Shown piece after piece: positions 21,845 through 32,204 of a stretch of 64,000 bases of DNA (position 1 is its first letter; the number at the start of each line of letters is the position of its first letter). The stretch lies in contig CAWUCO010000284.1 in assembly GCA_963920705.1 (NCBI GenBank), positions 1,197,222-1,261,221 of the forward strand. Reading direction: 5' to 3'. The position numbers were made by a program, and so were the translations under genes. The DNA comes from Odiellus spinosus. Taxonomy: Eukaryota; Arthropoda; Arachnida; Opiliones; Phalangiidae. The notes below the pieces were generated by a model. The model saw only the letters and a list, made by a program, of their open reading frames with translations, did not search any database and was not told the origin of the DNA.

Positions 21845-23130
21845 AAGGTATAAACATCCAAAATAATGAAAAAAATAATTTAAATTTAGTTTAAAGGGTA
21901 ATGGGAAAAATATGAAGATTTCGCTGTGGCTGTCGGAGGTATTAACATCAAAAATGATGAAAAAATTATTTTAAATTAGGTTTAAGGGCAATGGGGAAAA
22001 TATAAAGATTTCGCTGCGGTTGACGGAGGTATTAACATCAAAAATGATGAAAAAATAAATTTTAATTGGGATTAAAGGGCACTGGTAAAAATGTAGAGAT
22101 TTGACTGGAATCAAGTGCGGCTGCCGGAGGTATTAACATCAAAAATTATGAAAAAATTAATTTTAATTGGGTTTAAAGGGCACTGGTAAAAATGTAGAGA
22201 TTTGACTGGAATCAAGTGCGGCTGCCACAGCTATTAACATCAAAAATTATGAAAAAATTAATTTTAATTGGGATTAAAGGGCACTGGTAAAAATGTAGAG
22301 ATTTAACTGAATCAAGTGCGGCTGCCCCAGCTATTAAGATCAAAAATAATGAAAAAATTAATTTTAATTGGGATTAAAGGGCAATGGTAAAAATGTAGAG
22401 ATTTGACTGAATCAAGTGCGGCTGCCCCAGCTATTAACATCAAAAATAGTGTAAAAATTAATTTTAATTGGGATTAAAGGGATATGGTAAAAATGTAGAG
22501 ATTTGACTGAATCAAGTGCGGCTGCCATAGCTATTAACATCAAAAATTATGAAAAAATTAATTTTAATTGGGATTAAAGGGCACTGGTAAAAATGTAGAG
22601 ATTTGACTGGAATCAAGTGCGGCTGCCACAGCTATTAACATCAATAATATGAAAAAATTAATTTTAATTGGGATTATAGGGCACTGGTAAAAATGTAGAG
22701 ATTTAACTGAATCAAGTGCGGCTGCCATAGCTATTAACATCAAAAATAATGAAAAAATTCATTTTAATTGGGATTAAAGGGCACTGGTAAAAATGTAGAG
22801 ATTTGACTGGAATCAAGTGTGGCTGTCGGAGGTATTAACATCTAAAATTATGAAAAAATTAATTTTAATTGGGATTAAAGGGCACTGGTAAAAATGTAGA
22901 GATTTGACTGAATCAAGTGCGGCTGCCATAGCTATTAACATCAAAAATAATGTAAAAATTAATTTTAATTGGGATTAAAGGGCAATGGTAAAAATGTAGA
23001 GATTTGACTGAATCAAGTGAGGCTGCCCGAGCTATTAACATCAAAAATTGTGAAAAAAAATACATTTTAATTGGGTTTAAAGGGCAATGGTAAAAATGTA
23101 GAGATTTGACTGAATCACTTTTTAAAGGGC
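21845..23130 (-). repeat. 100-bp satellite, array 1
   Basis: About a dozen monomers of 100 bp (GCTGCC at 22221, 22321, 22421 and so on), each with GTAGAGATTTGACTG, AATCAAGTGCGGCTGCC and TTAATTTTAATTGGG. Same satellite as at 58090 and 62945, but reversed and more diverged between monomers. The first monomers (21845-22060) are the most diverged. Confidence 0.95.
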
Positions 23131-23176
23131 TAGTCTTTTAATATAGAAGTTAACACTTTCGTGTTAGACTGAAGTG

Positions 23177-23592
23177 ACAGATATTATATCAAAAATGTCT
23201 TTGCGAACAAAGACCCAGAAGGACATGTTATGGCCTTGAATGTCTGAAGTGACAGATATTTAATTTTCTTTTAAAACATTAAATTTAAATACAATTAAAT
23301 TTTCTTTTAAAACATGAAATTTAATATAATAAGTTTTTCTTTTAAAATGAAATTTAAATATAATCGCAATCTGGGACGATTTAGAGTTTCAAATTTCAAA
23401 ACAACTGATTTTATTCACTCGGAAATATTTAAAAAAAAACATAACAGATGATTTTCTCCCATTGACGCTTAACATTAAATTTCGCTTAATTACGTGTCAA
23501 ACAAAACGAAACTTTTCGTTCGATAGAAAAATATACTTAATTTAGCTTTGGCTTTAGGCATAGACTCAAAGTTCTATGATCTGATCTCATAC
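23177..23592 (+). repeat. Repeat family A, copy 3, full length
   Basis: Outer end TTATATCAAAAATGTCTTTG, inner end CTGATCTCATACCTTAATTG. It lies between the 100-bp and 148-bp satellites, the same neighbours as at 57.6 and 62.4 kb in mirror order. Confidence 0.92.
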
Positions 23593-23600
23593 CTTAATTG

Positions 23601-24080
23601 GATAATGTTTTCTATGGATAATGCTTTATTATAACTCCTCGACTTTAGTCGAGGCAATACGTTCATGTTAGCTTATGAAAGCTTATACAAGGAATTTAAA
23701 GGGAAAAAAAATTCCCCATATTTTAATTTTTAATCTAGGTTGCAAACGAACAAACCTAATCCATGGATAATGTTTTATTACAACTGCTCGACTTTAGTCG
23801 AGGCAATTCGTTCATGTTAGCTTATGAATGCTTATCAAGGAATTTAAAGGGAAAAAAATTCCCCATATTTTAATTTTTAATCTAGGTTGCAAACGAACAA
23901 ACCTAATCCATGGATAATGTTTTATTACAACTGCTCGACTTTAGTCGAGGCAATTCGTTCATGTTAGCTTATGAATGCTTACACAAGGAATTTAAAGGGA
24001 ATAAAAATTCCCCATATTTTAATTTTTAATTTAGGTTGCAAACGAACAAACCTAATCCATGGATAATGTTTTATTATAAC
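23601..24080 (-). repeat. 148-bp satellite, array 1
   Basis: Three to four monomers, each with CTCGACTTTAGTCGAGG, TTCGTTCATGTTAGCTTATG, AATTTAAAGGG and CAAACCTAATCCATGGATAA. Reverse of the arrays at 56.9 and 61.6 kb. Confidence 0.95.
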
Positions 24081-24552
24081 TCCTAATAACTAATTAGTGG
24101 TCCCTTATGGAAATCATCATTTTAATTGTACGGTTTTAAGGAAAAGAAAAATGAAAGTATTACAATTTATTTAAAAACCTTATCCGCTCTAAAATTCGTC
24201 GCTTTGAAATTCTCTTCCCTTGCGCGCACAATATAGCTTTGAAAGTACAAATTGTTATGGTTTGCGTCGTCTGCTAAGTTAGAAAAGAAGGTTCACGAAG
24301 TATCCGACTCGTTTATTTTTAAATTTTTAGATATTATAAAACCGTGGACATTATGAATATTAAACTAAAGGATTAGAAAAGAATGTGACTTTAAACGGGC
24401 TTTAAAAAACACATTTCCCTTTATCATATACCCATTCCAATAAACCGGCGAGTATTTTTAACGATCCGTTCAATTGCGAGTCGTGGAAATTCGGGTTAAA
24501 TTAAGAAAACAAAAAGTGGACTCGCGTTATACTGAGAAATAACAGTTCAATA

Positions 24553-25676
24553 CACGTTTTCCCTGAAAAATAATTAAGCCAAATTTAATGTTAAGCGTCA
24601 ATGGGAGAAAATCGTCTGTTATGTTTTTTCTTAAAGGTACAGACCAGGATAAAAAAAGTGTGTCTTAAATTATAGAGCCTATATTAAAACGACTAATATC
24701 ATATCGCAAAAAATTTAATAGTAGATATTAAGATATTTACGTTTATTATAAGCAAAAAGTGATCTCTAGTGAACGCCATTTTAGTTTTTTCATACCCTTT
24801 CGATGCCTGCTGAGGATCGGCTTCGCCGATTGGTTTATTTCTCACCTAAAGTCACTTGACTCTAGCTGAAAATAGATGCGGGTATAAGCGCGCTCAATTT
24901 CTTTAGAGTCAAATAAGATATGCCGGGCCGAAACATAGGCTACTTCCGAAGGATCCCGCGCGCGAACACTAACCCGAAGGTCGGTCGGCCAGCTGAGCTA
25001 GTAGTAGTCAGTACTAGGTATTAACCGAGTCTTAAGTTGATTTGAAGAATTAGAAGGTAAGAACTAAACTGCATTCATTAATTACGCAATTAGGCATGTT
25101 TTCGTAGAAAGTTAGAAATCACAAAATTACGGGTCTTCTTACGAAGTTACGAACAGACGATCCGACTGCAGCCGACTCGAATGGCCTTCGTTTCGCGAAT
25201 CTTTATTGGGTGACTTAAAGGCCAATCATTGAAGCGGATCCTTATTTTTAAAACTCGAAATGCCGGGAAGCAAATATGGCGTTCTTCTAGGAACGTCAAT
25301 TTCGGTTTTAAAATGATATTTATAAATTAACCAAGACTTAAATCACTATAATGTGTTTTGATTTGTAGGTTTTTAAGCATGCTCTTTCCAATGGAAGTAC
25401 TTTTAAAGTTGGGTTGCCTTTTCCTTTAAATATTTCCAAGTGAATAAAATCAGTTGTTTTGAAATTTGAAACTCTAAATCGTGCCAGATTGTGATTATAT
25501 TTAAATTTCGTTTTAAAAGAAAATATAATTATATTTAAATTTCATGTTTTAAAAGAAAATTTAATTGTATTTAAATTTAATGTTTTAAAAGAAAATTAAA
25601 TATCTGTCACTTCAGACATTCAAGGCCATAACATGTCCTTCTCGGTCTTTGTTCGCAAAGACATTTTTGATATAAT
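24553..25676 (-). repeat. Repeat family A, copy 4, inverted and interrupted
   Basis: Parts at 24553-24630 and 25436-25676 together cover the family in reverse, with outer end CATTTTTGATATAATA. It faces copy 3 (23177-23592), so the pair could be long terminal inverted repeats of a ~2.5-kb element. The middle is an insertion (24635-25435). Confidence 0.88.
24635..25435. mobile_element. 801-bp insertion flanked by TTAA
   Basis: Repeat A is interrupted exactly between TTAA at 24631-24634 and TTAA at 25436-25439. The insert begins AGGTACAGACCAGG and ends GGCAACCC's complement region GGGTTGCCTTTTCCT, so the ends are at best weakly inverted (AGG...). TTAA duplications are known for piggyBac and Kolobok. 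No coding frame. Confidence 0.65.
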
Positions 25677-25679
25677 AAT

Positions 25680-26555
25680 AGAAGAGCTCTATGTGTGAAC
25701 GGGGCTCATAGGTGTCACTATCCCTTTTAAGCACAATCAATAACGAGACAAATAATTCGTTGAAAGAATATTTTCCCCTCGTTCGCGAAAGATCTTTAAC
25801 GGCTCATTTTTGTTCGCGTGCCTTGCCCTAAAGGTACCAAAGGGACTCGTCAAGTACACGTACAGTCATTACATAACACTACCCAATATAATAGAGATAG
25901 GCCTTGTTGATAGCTTCCTCCACTTTGGGACTTATTTGACAAGATATTCGACTTTTTATATAATATCCATTTATACGAGGCGCTAGTACACAATGGAGTC
26001 TAAACAAATCACTTTATCGAATGATTGATTTTTTTCGCTGCTAGAATTGATACGAGGGGGAAAAAACTACGAGAGTACGTGTTGGCATTTTAAACTGTCG
26101 ATAAAACTACTTTCAAAACGTATATAGGGAGACAGCAAAGAGTCAAGGGGGAAAGAAATCCTGACGTCACGGAACCCCCTTACTGGGGGAGCGCTTGTAA
26201 GGGCGAATACTATAATTCCCTCACTAAGGGGGATGACAAAGAGGTGAGAGATAGAAACCTCTGACGTATCAATGCCTCTCTTCCTGACTCCTTATAGAAC
26301 TAAAGAAAATAAACAAGATGGTCAAGCCCATAGGAATAGCTAGACCCCTGACATTGTAAAAGAGGCTGAAAGGAATGATTCTATAGCAGGGGTGTGTTAT
26401 GCACGCATAAACGCTCTTTAAACAATTTGAATGGCGTTTCGAGATTCCTTTAAACACGAAGTTGCGGAAATTTCTCGAGCCGAATATATGACCGTGAGCG
26501 TTTTTATGCGATATATTGAAAAAGACGAATATCCCCGCAGTCATTTTATTCAAAT
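25680..26555. other. Unassigned non-coding DNA
   Basis: Open frames here (for example 26269-26553, minus) have no family features. Nothing else recognised. Confidence 0.45.
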
Positions 26556-26559
26556 AATG

Positions 26560-26950
26560 TTTTTCAAATCATGATTTTCAAATCATGTTTTTCAAAACAT
26601 GTTTTTCAAAGTCGTCGCGTAATAAAAAACATGTTTTTCAAAACATGTTTTTTATTACTGACAGACTAGAACTCAACACGCATAAGCTCCCTTCGCGACG
26701 ACTTGTTTATTGTTTTCGAGTTTTCATTACTGACAGACTAACACTCAACACGCATACGCCCCTTATTATCTCGTTCGCGACGACTTTTTTATTGTTTTCG
26801 AGTGTTCATTACTGACAGACTAGAACTCAAGAAGCATAAGCTCCCTTACTATCTCGTTCGCGACTACTTGTTCGTTGTTTTCGAGTTTTTATTACTGACA
26901 GACTAGAACCGAAACATTCATAAGCTACCTTTTAATCTCGTTCGCGACAA
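26560..26950 (+). repeat. Palindromic ACATG block followed by ~83-bp tandem repeats
   Basis: 26560-26660 repeats CATGTTTTTCAAA. GTAATAAAAAACATG and CATGTTTTTTATTAC form arms of a palindrome. Then ATTACTGACAGACTAGAACT recurs at 26655, 26726, 26808 and 26891, each followed by CATAAGCTCCCTT- and TTCGCGAC-like words. Confidence 0.88.
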
Positions 26951-27080
26951 CCCCTTAATAACGACGGTTTGTTTTCAGTATCGATTGGTTTTCTGTATCG
27001 TATACCTCTGAAGATATAAGGGATTTTTCTCTCGTAATATAGTATGTGCCCATGGTAACGGGGATGAGTGTCCGACACTC

Positions 27081-27141
27081 TATCGTAAAGCTATCAGCGT
27101 CGAGCGCTATGAGATCGTGGGAAGGAGACCACCTAAAAGTC
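27081..27141 (+). repeat. 5S rRNA-like segment, copy 2
   Basis: CTATCAGCGTCGAGCGCTAT, then GTGGGAAGGAGACCACCT, parallel to the copy at 5604-5660 and to the 3' half of 5S rRNA. Somewhat more diverged. Same caution applies. Confidence 0.4.
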
Positions 27142-27179
27142 ATATATATTAAATACATGTTTATTTTTATATATTGATT

Positions 27180-27565
27180 GGGACATCACGTCGTGACGTC
27201 TGGTGGAGAAGAAACGAATGTTTTTTCGATACGATGACGTTTTTCCTTTTTCGTCATTTCTGGGACACCGACTTCAGACTTCTGACTTCAGACTACCAGC
27301 ACGACTCAAAACACTAGCTAGAACCTATACAAGTATAGGTTCTAGCTAAAAATCTGGCCAGCTAATAGACGAATTCGAAATTGAAGAGGAACTTGCAGAA
27401 GCAGCGCGCCACTGGGATACACTCTTTACGCGCCGTCTGTTAAGACTTAAGAGATGTCGCTATCGTAGTTCCATTCTGATCCTATTGTGATTGGCTAAGC
27501 TATGACGAGAGAGACAAACTAGGCGGTAAACCCTTCCCTTGCGCTTCGAGACTCAACGCGTTTCC
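27180..27565. other. Unassigned non-coding DNA with a small palindrome
   Basis: TAGCTAGAACCTATAC and GTATAGGTTCTAGCTA form a 16-bp perfect palindrome at about 27313-27347. Nothing else recognised. Confidence 0.55.
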
Positions 27566-27566
27566 A

Positions 27567-28000
27567 CAGGGTTCGTACAAAATTTTGGAAGTTAATTTCC
27601 CTGACTTTTCCAGGTTTTCCCTGACCATTTCTAAATATTTTCCCTGACCAATTTTAATACTTTTTTCATGAATATATTCTTACGAGCGAGCTGCTGGTAA
27701 TTTCCGCACTTTATTTGACATCGGGGTAAGGATAGTTTACTCAGAATATGAGAAACAATTTGAATCTTTAGGCAAATATTTTCAGTTTATAATAATTACG
27801 TTACAACTGATTGCTAAACCAATCATAAACAGTTCCTTGACACATACCAAAATATGTATTTTCTTTGACCATTTGGGCTATTTTCAAATTCCCTGACCTT
27901 TGGGGCCACTTTCCAAATTCCCTGACTTTTCCCTGACTTTTTGGGCCAATTTCCAAATTCCATGACTTTTCCAGGTTTTCCAGGTCGTGTACGAACCCTG
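27567..28000. mobile_element. 434-bp hAT-like MITE
   Basis: Inverted ends CAGGGTTCGTACA and GTACGAACCCTG. The interior is made of TTCCCTGACTTTTCCAGG-type repeats, shared in style with 6446-6721. It lies at the left edge of a repeat-D fragment. No clean 8-bp duplication seen (GTTTCCA.. against TCCCATAA). Confidence 0.82.
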
Positions 28001-28001
28001 T

Positions 28002-28143
28002 CCCATAAGGGAAAGAGGTAACTTCAATAGACTGGGAAATTAATCCTTACCCCCAGAAAAACTGAGACCCCTTTTATGAAAATCAGTGCCATCTCGTGTT
28101 TTTTCATCGTACTAGATAACTCTTTACTACCGCCTTAGTCGCA
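28002..28143 (+). repeat. Repeat family D, 3' end only
   Basis: GGGAAAGAGGTAA, TAGACTGGGAAAT, TCAGTGCCATCTCGTG and CTTTACTACCGCC match the last ~140 bp of the family. Confidence 0.85.
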
Positions 28144-28144
28144 A

Positions 28145-28540
28145 ACTTGTATACTTCAAAAGATCTTTCATTAATTTCTGCTTTAGATGATTCTCCTTTA
28201 AAACGATTTTATCCCTCGGGAGTATTTTCTCCTAAAATAAAGCACACGCCTCAAGTCCTCTATTATATGACTCTACCGTTATTCTATATTAAAAGTATTA
28301 TTAGAAGATGGGTCTTAAAATAAGGTTTAACCCCCAAAATATCGTCACCCCATTTAAATTGCTTAACTCATATGGGAATTTATTATCCCGAAGGGAGTCT
28401 GGCACGTTGGCAATAAAAACTGGCGAGACTTAGTGAAATTTTTCCGATAAGGACAATAAACCAATCTATATAGTGGAATAAAAAGCAAAACACACTTCAG
28501 ACTTTCCAAAATAGATTAAATTAAATCATTTTATAAGAAA
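28145..28540. other. Unassigned non-coding DNA
   Basis: Nothing recognised. Confidence 0.5.
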
Positions 28541-28544
28541 TTTG

Positions 28545-29291
28545 AAGAGAGAATGCAACCCAATAACGAGTGCTTTATGGTTTAAATAGGCCTAATCCAC
28601 CAATAAAAAGTTTACAAAACAAATATTGTACTAGAAATAAACTTAAAACTTACCCGGGAAAATAGGCTTAGCGGGATTCATGAAGATCCTGAATTGCCTT
28701 CGCGTAATTTCTAGCGACCAATAAGCGAAAGCTAGTCGTTCACGCGAGATCTCCACGAGACTTACAATCGCGTTCGATTGGTCGCTAGACCTTATACGGA
28801 AGGAAATCAGGATCTCCATGAATCCAGCTAAGCCTATTTTCAGGGTAAGTTTTAAATTTATTTCTAGTTTAATATTTGTTTGTAATTTTTATTACTGGTG
28901 GCAGAAGCCGATGAAATCCTCCTTTGAAGTCTATTACTCCCTGGTCTTGTCTACCCCTCTCCGTATGGGTTGGTTTCAAGAATTGCGATTAGTACGCCTC
29001 CTAACGGTAGATATTTTCAGAGGGGGAGTTCGTCGAGCGAATATCTCTAGCAGCCTTGGAGTTCGTTAAAAAAACGTCGTCGTTTGTGGAGAGAGAATTT
29101 CCAATTTTCCGTAGACAGGGGGATATGAAATAGGACCCTTCCGATCTCGTAAAATTGGGAATTTTACCCATACAGAGAGGAGCGCTATATGGAACATTAG
29201 ATTAGTAGACTTCAAAGGAGGGTTTCATCTACTTCTGCTGGTGGATTAGGCCTATTTTAACAATAAATTATTAGGTAGCATTCTCCCTTTA
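28545..29291. mobile_element. Foldback family F, full element, carrying a nested MITE
   Basis: The left arm (about 28549-28715) has GAGAATGCAACC, AAATAGGCCTAATCCACC, AAAATAGGCTTAGC and GGATTCATGAAGATCCTGAA. The right arm (about 28790-28901 and 29238-29291) is its reverse and ends GTAGCATTCTCCC. The centre is also self-complementary (TAGCGACCAATAAGCG / CGATTGGTCGCTA). Right arms of other copies lie at 31140-31300 and 33700-33795. Non-coding. Confidence 0.88.
28902..29237 (+). mobile_element. 336-bp MITE inserted in the right arm of F
   Basis: About 31-bp inverted ends, CAGAAGCCGATGAAATCCTC at the left and GAGGGTTTCATCTACTTCTG at the right. Flanked by CTGGTGG at 28895-28901 and 29238-29244. 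The F arm at 31235-31241 has CTGGTGG only once and no insert, so it is an empty site. hAT-like by its CAG ends and 7-8 bp duplication. A reversed copy is at 33359. Confidence 0.93.
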
Positions 29292-30280
29292 CGTTTAGAT
29301 ACAGAATGGTCTGGAGGCGTGTGACACCATCCACAACCAAGATTGATCTTCTTATCATTTCCATTTGAAATATTGCGAACTAATTAGTAAATATTGTTTT
29401 CAACCTTTATCTCGTTTCAACGCCCGTTTCCCTTAATTCACTTTTAAAACCTCCCGAGAGAAACATATACTAGAGAATTATTGGCTTGTTCTTCCCGCCG
29501 CGTTTGCAATTCTTAATATTTCGTTTGTTAAGACGCTAAAATTTAATGATTCGTTAATCGATGAGCTCAGCGCGAAGTCCAAAGCGTCCAAAAATGTAGC
29601 AAACATATATTACGTATCACAAGTAAGTCATCCTTCAAGTTTATAAGACGACATACTGCGGGTGAAGATGAAGTGTGTCCAATTTTCTCAGTTCATGGTT
29701 TCACCCCTAAATATTCCGAAATTTGTACAGAAAGCAGCCAGGTCCAGTATATACTTTCTAGAGTAAATCAGACTCGAAATCGCGACGGCCGGGCGAGACA
29801 CGCTCCTTCGTTTCGCCGGAGATTTGTATTCTGTCGAAACAATTTCACCCCCGTAAACGTCTAGAAAGTTAGGTGCGATATTATCCCCGCCTACTTAGTT
29901 CCAATCTCAACCGCTAGAAGGGCCATTTCGAATTCCGTATCTCGACCGTTTAGAGTTTTTGTAATTTGTCCTGTCTTCTCGGGCGAAAGCTCTGACGACA
30001 AAATTTTCAGAACCAGATATACCAATTATATATGCCTTGTTGTTAAGTTGAAGCATGATTTACCTGGGATGTATGCAATATTTTGCCGTCTTCGATGCAA
30101 CATAAAAAAAAAGTCGGACTTTTGAAAAAATCTTTCTCCATTGTATAAAGATTCTTTGTTGGTGAATCTAGGTTGCAAATTATTATAGGTACGTCTACTC
30201 GCGTGTTAAAAAATTAAAGGAAACTTCTAATATAAAATGGATCTATTTGTTGAAGTAACTCTGTTACTGATTCTTACGCA
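29292..30280. other. Unassigned non-coding DNA
   Basis: No gene or repeat recognised. Confidence 0.5.
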
Positions 30281-30284
30281 TTTA

Positions 30285-30795
30285 AATCGAATTTTAGTAG
30301 AGTTTGGAATCGGATAATGAATGACTTTGGATATCCATTGATAATTAGACTTTTTTCAGATATTTTAATCTCGGATAATAGTTTGTTAATATAAACACCA
30401 CAAAGTATATAAAACAAACGCGCATTAAATGGATACGAATTATCAGGAGCTTGATTAATAAACATATTATGCGTTTATTCAAACGTTTAATGCGAAGATA
30501 AAAATACGACGTTTCTCGAAATCCTTGTAGAATGAAATATAATAATTGTATTTTAATCTAAATTGAAAGGAACAGAGACTAAATTACTACATTCTAGCTT
30601 CGAGATCTCAATTTGGGTTAAAATCCGCGAAGAAACTCGATATTTTAATGTTTCTTATCGACGAATGAATAACTCTTATAACGTAATCAATTTCCTTTAA
30701 CAATGAATACGAATACAAAGTTTGCCGTTACATTCAGATACATTCGAATAAGAAATGGATATTTTTTCGCAATAAAATCTGATTGACATTCAATT
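30285..30795 (-). repeat. Repeat family C, copy 2, inverted
   Basis: Reverse of 15416-15873. The left flank starts GTAGAGTTTGGAATCGGATA (30297), similar to the GTAGAGCTCGGAAT start of family B and of the 32.2-kb foldback. Confidence 0.85.
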
Positions 30796-30837
30796 AACAA
30801 AAATTATTCGAATTTTGAGCATTGAAGAGTCGGTAAG

Positions 30838-31030
30838 GTTCCAATTGCGCAGTTCCCACTAGCGCATTTCCTTTTGCGCAGTTTTCTCATTTCTTGTTTT
30901 ATTATTAGTTACGTTATGTTAGTTAAAAACTCAAACTAGCCTGTCCCTCTTGTGGACAGCTCGAATGGCAAACTGCGCAAATGAGAACCGCGCAAATGGA
31001 AAACTGCGCAAATGGGTACTGCACAAATGA
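30838..31030. repeat. Small foldback with GCGCAAATG minisatellite arms
   Basis: The left arm has TTGCGCAGTTCCCACTAGCG and TTTGCGCAGTTTTC. The right arm has CAAACTGCGCAAATGAGAAC, CGCGCAAATGGAAAACTGCG and CAAATGGGTACTGC. The unit is about 15-17 bp and inverted about a unique centre. Same architecture as the larger element at 32.2 kb. Confidence 0.75.
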
Positions 31031-31139
31031 AAATGAGCAAGCGGACGCAAACCGAAGAGTCATCAACCAATGAGCAAAGGCTCAATGTTAAGGCAAGATC
31101 TCATTGAGACTTCCATTGGTTGCTAACCCTTCAATGCAA

Positions 31140-31300
31140 ATAAATTCTGGATCTCCATGAATCCAGCTAAGCCTATTTTCGGGGTAAGTTTTAAATTTAT
31201 TTCAAGTTTAATATTAGTTTGTAATTTTTATTTACTGGTGGATTAGGCCTATTTAAACATTAAGAAATGCATAAAAAAATCACGTGTTGTTAGGTTGCAT
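31140..31300 (+). repeat. Foldback family F, right arm, with empty target site
   Basis: GGATCTCCATGAATCCAGCT, AGCCTATTTTCGGGGTAAG, TTTACTGGTGGATTAGGCCT and TTAGGTTGCAT match the F right arm without the MITE. A degenerate centre (GATCTCATTGAGACTTCC) precedes it. Confidence 0.85.
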
Positions 31301-31429
31301 AACTAGCTTTAAGGACAGTTCAACTTATATGTAGCTAAAAATAAATTTACATAAGATGCCATTCAATATCAAGTCCAACATCTCCTGCGTGGAGATTTTT
31401 ATACCATATTTCTTCCAATGTAGAACCCT

Positions 31430-31772
31430 ATAAGTTTGAACAAGAATCAATTCAGGTTCCATAAGAATATGGGAGCATAGCTTTAGTCTCTGGTACCATC
31501 CTCCCAAACTTTGTAACAAAAGTTCGTCCGCAATTTTCGCAACATTTTTACGCTTAGCTCTTTTTTCGGTCGGCTCCATTTTTATTACCCAAAATATTAT
31601 GTCAAGGTCGTTAGTGGCGCGGGTTAAAAATATATGTCAGGAGCGATTTACTTGAAAAATCGATTCGAAGCAGACGAACTTTTGCTATAAAGTTTGGGAG
31701 GATGGTTATTGAATCTCGGCCCTCCCATATTCTTATGGAACCTGAATGAATTCTTGGTTTGAAGCAATATCC
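31430..31772 (-). mobile_element. MITE family G, copy 1
   Basis: Long inverted ends (CAAGAATCAATTCAGGTTCC and GAACCTGAATGAATTCTTG) followed by CATAAGAATATGGGAG and CCATCCTCCCAAACTTTGTA on both sides. The reverse copy is at 35040-35388. It carries, on the minus strand from 31579, an ATG frame beginning MEPTEKRAKRKNVAKIADEL that continues past the left end to 31325. That frame is basic at its start and conserved in copy 2. Confidence 0.82.
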
Positions 31773-31774
31773 TG

Positions 31775-32200
31775 TACTAGCATTTCATTCTTTACTTGTC
31801 CAAATACTTGTCCAGGATATGGGTGATATTTTCGTAGGTCGTCCATCACATCTGACAAATGCAATTCTTGTTTTTTTTTACACTTATAATATTCCTATGA
31901 AATTGCCTTAATGTTTTAACCCTGGGCGGATTTATACAAAAGGTTAAATCTCATAGAGCTGAAAATAGTCTGTCCCAATTAGACTGGAATCAAAGTAAAG
32001 ATATTTTCATTTTTCAATTCCATTTATCATTTTATTTTTTCAAATAAAAATCTACCGATCTGCTTTTGTCAGAATTGTGATAAATTTCAATAACATTTTT
32101 AATGATTTTGATAAGAAAACAGTAAAAAATTTAGTTTTAATTTTAAGGGAAAGTTGGAGCTAAAAATCTAACAGATTTTGAATTTATTTTCGGAATCACC
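31775..32200. other. Unassigned non-coding DNA
   Basis: Nothing recognised. Confidence 0.5.
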
Positions 32201-32204
32201 ATGT

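Noticed and set aside
26269-26553. 94-codon minus frame as a membrane protein
   Set aside because: Some hydrophobic residues, but low-complexity and no homology; better as non-coding.
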